Source: Gammaproteobacteria bacterium (GTDB taxonomy: Bacteria > Pseudomonadota > Gammaproteobacteria > GRL18). From it: a stretch of 5,428 bases of DNA. Below are positions 1 through 5,387 of this stretch, in pieces. The translations under genes were made by a program, and so were the position numbers. Within the stretch, counting starts at the first letter, position 1. Every line of letters starts with the position of its first letter. The notes under the pieces were generated by a model. It was not told where the DNA came from and did no database searches. It saw nothing but the letters and a program-made list of their open reading frames with translations. Where the stretch lies: assembly GCA_013139395.1 (NCBI GenBank), contig WTAX01000003.1, positions 1-5,428 of the forward strand. Direction: 5' to 3'.

Positions 1-103
1 ATTATTAAAGTTGAATATGAATACCGTTAATACCCGTTTATTCAGAGCACGCAATCAACTTAAGCAGCAACTCAGCAAAGACATGTTGCAAAAACGCGGA
101 TAA
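1..103 (+). CDS. ECF-type RNA polymerase sigma factor, C-terminal fragment (5' end outside window)
   Basis: An open frame enters from the left edge (first full codon at 2) and stops at TAA 101-103, giving 33 residues. It contains NTVNTRLFRARNQLKQQL, which resembles the end of sigma region 4.2 in ECF sigma factors: a Thr-Val-x-Thr/Ser-Arg turn into the DNA-recognition helix, then an R-x-R-x-x-L-K basic helix. Region 4.2 reads the -35 element of target promoters. The following gene is a DUF3379 membrane protein. From memory, that family commonly lies directly behind an ECF sigma gene in gammaproteobacteria, which supports the call. The catalytic core regions (sigma 2) and any promoter lie outside the window, so subgroup and regulon cannot be named. 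An internal ATG at 17-19 could suggest a separate 28-residue ORF, but the frame is open upstream and the similarity to sigma region 4 spans this ATG. Confidence 0.72.
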   Translation, partial: LLKLNMNTVNTRLFRARNQLKQQLSKDMLQKRG

Positions 104-132
104 AGACTTAAACCTTATCGTTTCAACACTAT

Positions 133-164
133 GGTTTGAGAAATAAAGGGTTTGAGTAATAAAG
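133..164 (+). repeat. 16-bp tandem duplication between sigma gene and DUF3379 gene
   Basis: GGTTTGAGAAATAAAG (133-148) is followed immediately by GGTTTGAGTAATAAAG (149-164). The two copies match at 15 of 16 positions, differing only at 141 (A) versus 157 (T). The repeat lies in the 142-bp untranslated spacer, about 80 bp before the GTG start of the DUF3379 gene. It could be a simple slippage duplication or a doubled protein-binding site. No function can be assigned from sequence. Confidence 0.85.
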
Positions 165-231
165 AGTTATCAGTCTGGTTAATTAAAATGTCTATTAATA
201 TCCATTTGAAAAAATGGTCAATGCAGAGTAT

Positions 232-237
232 AGAGGA
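232..237 (+). promoter_or_regulatory. Ribosome binding site deciding the GTG start of the DUF3379 gene
   Basis: AGAGGA at 232-237 sits 8 nt before GTG 246-248. An in-frame TAG at 231-233 rules out any longer version. The nearby ATG at 250-252 is out of frame, so the GTG is the only start that keeps the family's N-terminal MDDLEFR motif. Confidence 0.7.
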
Positions 238-245
238 ATATCCAG

Positions 246-968
246 GTGGATGATCTTGAATTTCGAAAAAGTGCAACGATTAATCCAGACAATCAAGATC
301 CGGAGTTTTTAAAGAAAAAATATCAGACTCAAAATAATACCCGTTTCGCAAATGAACAACAGACATTTAATCAGGAGCTGATTGATACTCTGACAATTGC
401 AGCACCGGACAATCTCTCTCATCGCATTATTCTCAATCAACAATTATCAGAGCATAAGCTGCAACGTCGTAAAAAACACCAGAAACAATGGCGCAACTGG
501 TTTCTTGGCAGTGTCGCCGCCTCTCTTATTATCGCCTTCAGCATCCAGCTGTTAATACCTGTAACAATCAACAGTGCACAACTGGCACAGCAGGTTATCA
601 CTCATATTCATGACGATACCCATGCACTGGATGTGCATATGGACGTACCCAAAAGCAGCATTGATACCATGCTGGCATCTTATGGTGGAAAATTAAATGG
701 CCCCATTGGAAAAGTTTCATACTTAGGACATTGTATTGTTGGCGGACATACCGGCATTCATATGGTACTTAATACCACACAGGGCCTGGTGACGGTGATT
801 TTATTACCTGGTCAATCCATTAAGCAGCCTTCATTAATTGCAGATAGTCAATTTAAAGGTGTACTCTATCCATCACAAAAGGGCAGTATTGCCATTGTAG
901 CCGAACATGCCAATGCCATTGAAGATACCCGTCAGAAAATTAATCAGAATTTAAACTGGATCATTTAA
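246..968 (+). CDS. DUF3379 single-pass membrane protein, probable anti-sigma-type regulator of the upstream ECF sigma factor
   Basis: This 240-residue protein has the DUF3379 layout. It begins with MDDLEFR and an N-D-x-D-P-E-F-L-like segment (residues 1-22), then P-D-N-L-S-H-R-I-I-L-N-Q (54-65). A basic stretch (about 70-83, rich in K/R) precedes one hydrophobic membrane segment (about 85-107), and a 130-residue C-terminal domain follows. The positive-inside rule puts residues 1-84 in the cytoplasm and the C-terminal domain in the periplasm. That domain is rich in histidine (H120, H122, H126, H131, H162, H168, H172) and has a single cysteine, C163, in VSYLGHC. The length is normal for the family. 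By position behind an ECF sigma gene and by topology, the cytoplasmic part may bind the sigma factor. That role is inference: I see no classic zinc-binding anti-sigma motif (HxxxCxxC). The GTG start is preceded by AGAGGA. Unlike typical coupled sigma/anti-sigma pairs, it is 142 bp from the sigma stop codon. Family call is firm; function is not. Confidence 0.8.
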   Translation: MDDLEFRKSATINPDNQDPEFLKKKYQTQNNTRFANEQQTFNQELIDTLTIAAPDNLSHRIILNQQLSEHKLQRRKKHQKQWRNWFLGSVAASLIIAFSIQLLIPVTINSAQLAQQVITHIHDDTHALDVHMDVPKSSIDTMLASYGGKLNGPIGKVSYLGHCIVGGHTGIHMVLNTTQGLVTVILLPGQSIKQPSLIADSQFKGVLYPSQKGSIAIVAEHANAIEDTRQKINQNLNWII

Positions 969-1011
969 GCTAAAATCTGTACTCTGCATCCTTAGGAATG
1001 AGGGGAAAATA

Positions 1012-1686
1012 ATGAGTACGAGCCAACTTGACGAAACCTGGAAAAACAAGCTTCAAAAAACACTTGAATCCGATAAAATGTCGGCATTAAGAGAATTTTT
1101 GCGCAATGAGAAAAATCAGGGAAAAGTAATATTACCCCATTCCAGCCTCTGGTTTAATGCCCTCAACACGATAGCACCGGATCAGGTTAAAGTCGTAATT
1201 CTGGGCCAGGATCCCTACCCAACCCCCGGCCATGCACATGGACTGTGTTTTTCAGTGCTGCCTGATGTCAAACCCATTCCAAAATCCTTGATAAATATTT
1301 ACAAAGAATTGCAAGATGACTTAGGTATTGAAAACCACAATGGTCACCTGCAATCCTGGGCAGAGCAGGGCGTACTATTGCTCAATAGTGTATTAACCGT
1401 TGCCAGCGGTCAGGCTAATTCACATCAGGGGCAGGGCTGGGAGGAGTTTACCGATGCCGTTATTAATGAATTAAATCAGCAGACACGCCCGATAGCCTTT
1501 GTTTTATGGGGTGCTTATGCACAAAAAAAAGGGGCCATAATCAATACTGAGCGGCATTTTGTCTTACGTTCCCCACACCCGTCCCCGCTGTCAGCCTACC
1601 GTGGTTTTTTCGGCAGTAAACCTTTTTCTCAGATTAATCATTTTCTCAAACAGCAAAATCAGCCGGAAATTGACTGGCGTACCTGA
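1012..1686 (+). CDS. ung: Uracil-DNA glycosylase, family 1
   Basis: Ung removes uracil from DNA by cleaving the N-glycosidic bond, the first step of base excision repair, in the cytoplasm. At 224 residues it matches the usual bacterial length (E. coli Ung is 229). Motifs occur in order. GQDPY (65-69) carries the water-activating D67 and Y69. Next come HAHGLCFSV (74-82) with uracil-stacking F80, LLLNSVLTV (122-130) with uracil-reading N125, and the S/T-P-H-P-S-P-L-S-A-Y-R-G loop (from 187) with catalytic H189 and minor-groove L193. QKKGAII (171-177) is also typical. The residue after GQDPY is Pro70 where E. coli and human enzymes have His. ATG 1012 is preceded by AGGGGA at 1001-1006, a strong site with 5-nt spacing. 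The gene follows DUF3379 by 43 bp with no obvious promoter between, so read-through from the sigma operon is possible. Confidence 0.97.
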   Translation: MSTSQLDETWKNKLQKTLESDKMSALREFLRNEKNQGKVILPHSSLWFNALNTIAPDQVKVVILGQDPYPTPGHAHGLCFSVLPDVKPIPKSLINIYKELQDDLGIENHNGHLQSWAEQGVLLLNSVLTVASGQANSHQGQGWEEFTDAVINELNQQTRPIAFVLWGAYAQKKGAIINTERHFVLRSPHPSPLSAYRGFFGSKPFSQINHFLKQQNQPEIDWRT

Positions 1687-1805
1687 TAGTTCACTAGTGG
1701 AATTTTTATTTTCTAGTTTCCTTCCCTTTGAGCTATTTCACGGCAGTTATTGGTTAACACAAACACCTTAAGGCTCTGTCCTTCAATAGAAGATCAAGAA
1801 AACGC

Positions 1806-1870
1806 GCTGCTGGATATTAAAACCAGTAGCGATACTGCCGTTACGCGGCAAAATGTACCATTACCAGCAG
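1806..1870. repeat. Nested inverted repeats (possible RNA fold)
   Basis: GCTGCTGG (1806-1813) can pair with CCAGTAGC (1823-1830) using one G-U pair across a 9-nt loop. CTGCTGG (1807-1813) can instead pair perfectly with CCAGCAG (1864-1870). Between the two alternatives, TGCCG (1836-1840) and CGGCA (1846-1850) form a perfect 5-bp stem with a TTACG loop. The 5' arm therefore has two mutually exclusive partners. No T-tract follows, so this is not a standard terminator. It may be chance. Confidence 0.45.
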
Positions 1871-1872
1871 TC

Positions 1873-1915
1873 TTAATGTTATTGATGTAAAGGGCAGCAT
1901 ATATCAATAAATTAA
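1873..1915 (+). repeat. AT-rich imperfect hairpin in the convergent spacer
   Basis: TTAAT-G-TTATTGATGTA (1873-1889) pairs with TATATCAATAAATTAA (1900-1915) around the 10-nt loop AAGGGCAGCA (1890-1899). The stem has 16 pairs, one G-U pair (1887:1902) and one bulged G (1878). The core TTATTGAT/ATCAATAA (1879-1886 and 1903-1910) is perfect. The G-U makes the fold better in plus-strand RNA than in minus-strand RNA. It could serve as a weak terminator or 3'-end stabiliser for the ung transcript, but it lacks the GC-rich stem and following U-tract of an intrinsic terminator. Confidence 0.5.
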
Positions 1916-1928
1916 ATCATCAGACTCA

Positions 1929-3530
1929 TCATGTCACAGCGACAGAGCGTACACAATTTCGACCATTCATTTTTGCCTGATACATGGCTGAGTCGGCTGC
2001 TTCAAGCAGCTGTTCATAGGACTTGCCATGTTCAGGATATGATGAAATACCAATAGATAAGGTAATTTTTAGAGTGGTCTGTTTCAGAGCAATATTGAGT
2101 TCTTCGGTTTGCATTCTAAGTCGTTCAGCAAGTTCTTCCGCCTTCTTGAGCGATGTTTCCGGCAAAATAACAACAAATTCTTCACCGCCATAACGTGCCA
2201 CATAATCTGTAGCACGCACAGTTTGCTGTAAAAAAGCAGCAAACTGCTTTAATACCTGATCTCCAGACAGATGTCCGTAAGTGTCATTAATCTGTTTAAA
2301 ATGGTCAATATCCAGCAAAAAAATGGACAGGGTTCGCTGGTATCTTTGGGCTCTTTTCATTTCTTCCTGACATTCTTTTTCCAGCTCAATTCGGTTATAC
2401 AAACCCGTCAGATAATCATGTCTGGCTCTGAATTCTAATTCTTGTTCCATTTGTTTACGATAACTGATGTCCTGGTGTATACCACACAAACGTAAGGGTC
2501 CATCAGTGAGTTTATCCGATTTAATTAATGAACCTGATCCCTGTATCCATACCCAGTGCCCATCCCGGTGCTTCATTCTAAAGTCACCCACATACGGCAT
2601 ATTAGTCTTAATAGACTTTTCAACTGTGGCCATTATGCATTCCCGATCGTCAGGATGAATGCGTGAGCCCCAATCACTAACATCATTATTGATATCTTCA
2701 CGGGTCAATCCCAGAATTTCCAACCAGCGATCATTGACTTCATAAGCACCCGTTTGATAATTCCAATCCCAATAACCTAATTCTGCTCCGGTGATCACAT
2801 CCTGTAAGCGCTGTTTTGTCTCAACCATAGCTTTATCAGTTTTAAACAGTTGTTTTGTTCTCTCTTGTACCAATCGCCCACGTTCTTCAGTTTCTTGCTG
2901 CAGCTGATGAATTAATAGTTGATTATGAAGTGTCAATTTAATTGAGCTGATGATTTGTTTGTTGCTGTTTACGGCAAGTAAAGACAGCATCAAATAATAA
3001 ATCATTGCACCAAGAGTAAAAAACAAATAACTAAATCCATTTAACTGATAAATCCCTATGATAAAGCTGATAATTATGGGTGCTGTGTAGCAGAAAAATG
3101 CAGTTAATGAAACTGTTAACACGGGAACTGCTGATGCAGTCACGCCGAAAAACACCATTGCAAGGGCAGCATACAAGGGTGCATCATAATGTGTGTAAGG
3201 GAGTAAAAAAATACTGCTCCAGGCACATCCGGCCAATCCTGTAGCAATGACATAATTTCTTATCCATTGTTCAGATGTGTATCTATCCGCTGTTTTGTTT
3301 CTTTGATACCTTCTTTGGTACCAAAGGAATAGTCGATAGCAGGCAATAATCGACAACATAAATGACCAGATGACAGGTACGAATAATTCTGAATAATTTT
3401 TAAGAAAAAAGAAATACAATAAAGCTATCAATAAGACAGCACCATTGGATATAGGGGCCTGCGAATATAAAAGCTCAGCTTTTTTTTCTGTTATTTTGTG
3501 TGAGTCAACAGACTTTTCAGAAATATTCAC
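1929..3530 (-). CDS. Membrane-anchored PAS-GGDEF diguanylate cyclase
   Basis: This 533-residue inner-membrane protein should condense two GTP into the second messenger c-di-GMP. Residues about 30-188 hold roughly six hydrophobic segments (near 30-46, 50-70, 92-112, 116-138, 141-162, 166-187), forming a sensor region I cannot assign to a named family. A probable coiled coil (about 197-245) leads to a PAS domain of the PAS_3 type (about 243-360) with the WDWN, IHPDDR and H-R-D-G-H-W-V-W signatures and a PAC tail ending GIHQDIS. The GGDEF domain (about 365-527) looks active: HDYLTGLYNR (371-380), LLDIDHFKQIND (405-416) with metal-binding D407, and the signature GGEEF at 448-452. An inhibitory RxxD site (R439-D442) stands the usual five residues before it. 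There is no EAL or HD-GYP domain, so it probably only makes c-di-GMP. The GTG start has AAGGA 9 nt upstream. The gene is separated from ubiB by a candidate terminator and 168 bp, so it is probably its own transcription unit. Confidence 0.95.
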   Translation of the reverse strand: MNISEKSVDSHKITEKKAELLYSQAPISNGAVLLIALLYFFFLKNYSELFVPVIWSFMLSIIACYRLFLWYQRRYQRNKTADRYTSEQWIRNYVIATGLAGCAWSSIFLLPYTHYDAPLYAALAMVFFGVTASAVPVLTVSLTAFFCYTAPIIISFIIGIYQLNGFSYLFFTLGAMIYYLMLSLLAVNSNKQIISSIKLTLHNQLLIHQLQQETEERGRLVQERTKQLFKTDKAMVETKQRLQDVITGAELGYWDWNYQTGAYEVNDRWLEILGLTREDINNDVSDWGSRIHPDDRECIMATVEKSIKTNMPYVGDFRMKHRDGHWVWIQGSGSLIKSDKLTDGPLRLCGIHQDISYRKQMEQELEFRARHDYLTGLYNRIELEKECQEEMKRAQRYQRTLSIFLLDIDHFKQINDTYGHLSGDQVLKQFAAFLQQTVRATDYVARYGGEEFVVILPETSLKKAEELAERLRMQTEELNIALKQTTLKITLSIGISSYPEHGKSYEQLLEAADSAMYQAKMNGRNCVRSVAVT

Positions 3531-3539
3531 AGAATGATA

Positions 3540-3544
3540 TCCTT
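3540..3544 (-). promoter_or_regulatory. Ribosome binding site for the GTG start of the diguanylate cyclase
   Basis: On the minus strand AAGGA (3544-3540) lies 9 nt before GTG (3530-3528). It supports the GTG as start and gives a short soluble N-terminus (residues 1-29) before the first membrane segment. Confidence 0.6.
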
Positions 3545-3573
3545 AAACCTGAATAATGCGATTCATTGCTTCC

Positions 3574-3591
3574 CTCTATAAATATTTAGAG
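3574..3591. repeat. Short inverted repeat upstream of the cyclase gene (candidate operator)
   Basis: Perfect 5-bp arms CTCTA (3574-3578) and TAGAG (3587-3591) flank an AT-only 8-bp centre. It ends 43 bp before the GTG start of the diguanylate cyclase, in the region where its promoter should lie. A regulator could bind here, but the arms are short and the surrounding DNA is very AT-rich, so chance is a real alternative. Confidence 0.3.
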
Positions 3592-3679
3592 TATTTAAAG
3601 TGTAGTTGTTATTTTATTTTTTTCTAGTTGTACTATTATCTCTATAGAAAAAATGCCGTAACTATTCAGTGTGTCGTAT

Positions 3680-3715
3680 AAAAAAAGCCTGTAGTCACTT
3701 ATTTGATGTAGGCCC
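3680..3715 (-). terminator. Candidate rho-independent terminator after ubiB
   Basis: Read on the minus strand, GGGCCT (3715-3710) pairs with AGGCTT (3690-3685), using G-U pairs for the outer two positions. A small inner TCA/TGA stem is possible, and a run of seven T (3686-3680) follows at once. The stem overlaps the final codons and stop of ubiB. The T-tract is good. The stem is short, with mismatched bases inside, so efficiency is doubtful. It would separate ubiB from the cyclase gene. Confidence 0.5.
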
Positions 3716-5324
3716 AAACAGCACCTATTATGCCTAGCCCTGAGACTATTTGGGCCTCAAACATCATATTAGACGAATAAAGAATTGCACCGCACACCAG
3801 CAAGGCGGCACTGAGAATTGCCTGAATAGTTGTTTTGTTCTGCGTTTCGAGTTTATCTTCAATGCGATTGAGCGTATCACTCTGGTAGTTGATGCGTAAT
3901 TTACCAAGGCGTGCCTGCTGTACCACATCAAACACATGACCGGGAAACTCCGGCAGCTGTTCCATCCATAAAGGTGCATTGTGTTTAATCTGTTTAGCAA
4001 AAGAACGAAAGCCCAGTTGTTCTTTCATCCAGTTTTCCAGAAACGGTTTAGCGGTATCCCATAAATCCAGTTGCGGGTACAGTTGTCGTCCCAGACCTTC
4101 AATATTTAATAGTGTTTTTTGCAGCAGCACTAATTGCGGCTGTACTTCCATATTAAAACGCTGGGCAGTTTGAAAAAGGCGCAATAATAATTGACCGAAG
4201 GATATCTCATGCAGAGGTTTTTCAAAAATAGGCTCGCATACCGAACGGATGGCGGACTCAAAATCATCCACCCGGGTATCAGCCGGTACCCAGCCTGACT
4301 GCACGTGCAGCTCGGCCACACGATAATAATCCCGGTTAAAAAAGGCCAGAAAATTTTCTGCCAGATAACGCTGATCATCGGTGCTCAAGCTGCCCATAAT
4401 ACCAAAATCAACGGCAATGTACTGCCCCGAGTTAGAGACAAAAATGTTGCCCGGATGCATATCGGCATGAAAAAAATTATCACGAAATACCTGGGTAAAG
4501 AATATTTCCACACCCATTTCGGCCAGTGATTTAAAGTCAATATCCATGGCTTTAAGTTCGGCCATATTGGTAACCGGCATACCATGAATGCGCTCCATCA
4601 CCATGACTTTTTTACGACAATGATCCCAGTCAACTTCAGGGATATAGAGCAGCGGAGAATTTTCAAAATTACGTCTTAACTGTGATGCATTGGCTGCTTC
4701 ACGCAATAGATCCAGCTCATCAATAATATTTTTTTCAAACTCCGCCACCACTTCACGCGGACGCAGGCGCTTGCCTTCCGACCAGTATTTTTCTACTTTA
4801 TCAGCAATAGCATAAAGTAGAACTAAATCCCGGCGAATGACTTTTTCTATATCAGGTCGAACGACTTTAACCACCATTTCCCGACCATCAAGCAGGGTAG
4901 CGGTATGAATTTGTGCGATAGATGCTGATGCCAGAGGCTCCCGATCAAATTGAGCGAATATTTGCTCAATAGGTAATTTAAACGATTGCTCAATAATTTC
5001 TACCGCTTTATCACCGGGAAAAGAGGGCACCTGATCTTGTAGTTTGGCCAGTTCATCAGCCAGGTCATCCGGTAATAGATCACGTCGAGTGGATAAAATC
5101 TGGCCAAATTTAACAAATATAGGCCCTAAATCTTCTAAAGTTCTGCGGATGCGTTCACCACGGGGACGACGGGTGCGATGCCTTAGCCAGAAAGAAGGGG
5201 TCAATATTCGAAACAGGCGTAAGGGTCGAAACAGATGCGTATTAAGAACAATGTCATCCAGACCATGACGCAATAACACACGATTAATAAAGATTAGATG
5301 AAAAAAAAGGCTAATACTCTTCAC
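3699..5324 (-). CDS. ubiB: UbiB, ATPase of aerobic ubiquinone biosynthesis (ABC1/ADCK/UbiB atypical kinase family)
   Basis: UbiB is an inner-membrane-associated atypical-kinase-fold protein required for ubiquinone biosynthesis. Family members bind ATP and act as ATPases thought to help move or extract lipid intermediates for the Ubi complex, rather than as protein kinases. The 541 residues compare with 546 in E. coli. Signature parts are the N-terminal KxGQ motif (K72-F-G-Q75, then [10 protein letters not shown]), the alanine-rich loop [10 protein letters not shown] (131-140) in place of a glycine-rich loop, and VVKVVRP with the ATP lysine K153. The helix E203-L-D-L-L-R-E-A-A-N (203-212), HADMHPGN with D288 and N293 (286-293), and the metal-binding DFG (306-308) follow. 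The C-terminus has two membrane helices (about 498-517 and 521-540), as the family expects. The GTG start aligns with the E. coli N-terminus, and an in-frame TAA lies 15 nt upstream. The ribosome binding site is weak (AAGAAG, 5338-5333), so translation may depend on upstream ubiJ. Confidence 0.97.
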   Translation of the reverse strand: MKSISLFFHLIFINRVLLRHGLDDIVLNTHLFRPLRLFRILTPSFWLRHRTRRPRGERIRRTLEDLGPIFVKFGQILSTRRDLLPDDLADELAKLQDQVPSFPGDKAVEIIEQSFKLPIEQIFAQFDREPLASASIAQIHTATLLDGREMVVKVVRPDIEKVIRRDLVLLYAIADKVEKYWSEGKRLRPREVVAEFEKNIIDELDLLREAANASQLRRNFENSPLLYIPEVDWDHCRKKVMVMERIHGMPVTNMAELKAMDIDFKSLAEMGVEIFFTQVFRDNFFHADMHPGNIFVSNSGQYIAVDFGIMGSLSTDDQRYLAENFLAFFNRDYYRVAELHVQSGWVPADTRVDDFESAIRSVCEPIFEKPLHEISFGQLLLRLFQTAQRFNMEVQPQLVLLQKTLLNIEGLGRQLYPQLDLWDTAKPFLENWMKEQLGFRSFAKQIKHNAPLWMEQLPEFPGHVFDVVQQARLGKLRINYQSDTLNRIEDKLETQNKTTIQAILSAALLVCGAILYSSNMMFEAQIVSGLGIIGAVWAYIK

Positions 5325-5356
5325 TTGACAGGCTTCTTATTGGCTAAGTTTATAAT
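5325..5356 (+). promoter_or_regulatory. Consensus -35 and -10 hexamers on the plus strand at the ubiJ-ubiB junction
   Basis: TTGACA (5325-5330) and TATAAT (5351-5356) are both exact sigma-70 consensus hexamers on the plus strand. The spacer is 20 bp (5331-5350), longer than the preferred 17, which would weaken it considerably. A transcript would start near 5363 and run antisense through the ubiJ tail and out of the window. Whether it is active cannot be told from the sequence. Confidence 0.3.
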
Positions 5357-5364
5357 GACAGGAT

Positions 5365-5387
5365 TGCATCAGAGTGCTGCATCAGAG
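5365..5387. repeat. 10-bp direct repeat with 13-bp period at the ubiJ stop codon
   Basis: TGCATCAGAG occurs at 5365-5374 and again at 5378-5387. On the minus strand this reads CTCTGATGCA-GCA-CTCTGATGCA, as left by a 13-bp tandem duplication. The second copy carries the TGA (5371-5369) that ends the ubiJ frame. Confidence 0.8.

Larger units (their letters stand above)
1687..1928. other. Convergent intergenic spacer with no supported gene
   Basis: This 242-bp spacer separates the ends of ung (plus) and the diguanylate cyclase gene (minus). It has a T-rich run just after ung (1703-1712), inverted repeats at 1806-1870, and an AT-rich hairpin at 1873-1915. One plus-strand frame stays open from 1732 to a TAA at 1888-1890 and reads like ordinary protein, but has no ATG near its beginning and no ribosome binding site, so I do not call it a gene. 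No textbook GC-stem-plus-T-tract terminator is visible on either strand, although one would be expected between convergent genes. Confidence 0.7.

Noticed and set aside
206..234. Possible promoter TTGAAA-17-TATAGA before the DUF3379 gene
   Set aside because: The transcript would start about five bases before the GTG and lack the AGAGGA ribosome binding site, which overlaps the -10. Probably chance in AT-rich DNA.
188..253. Small ORF of 21 codons (ATG 188 to TGA 251-253) overlapping the DUF3379 start
   Set aside because: There is no ribosome binding site before ATG 188, and no recognisable motif in the peptide. It is too short to support without conservation data.
1689..1712. Possible terminator just after ung (CACTAGTG palindrome followed by a T-rich run)
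   Set aside because: Only about four base pairs can form once a loop is allowed, one of them G-U. The T-run is interrupted. Too weak to call.
1559..1771. 70-codon plus-strand ORF overlapping the end of ung
   Set aside because: It is out of frame with the strongly conserved HPSPLSAYRGFFG region of ung, and has no ribosome binding site or recognisable domain. It is a shadow frame.
3560..3660. Promoter for the diguanylate cyclase gene (GATAAT or TATAGA as -10 on the minus strand)
   Set aside because: Neither -10 candidate has a -35 hexamer with more than about three matches at acceptable spacing. A promoter must exist here, but I cannot place it.
3764..5268. Several ORFs of 64-82 codons on both strands inside ubiB
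   Set aside because: All lie in alternative frames of a well-conserved gene and show no family features.
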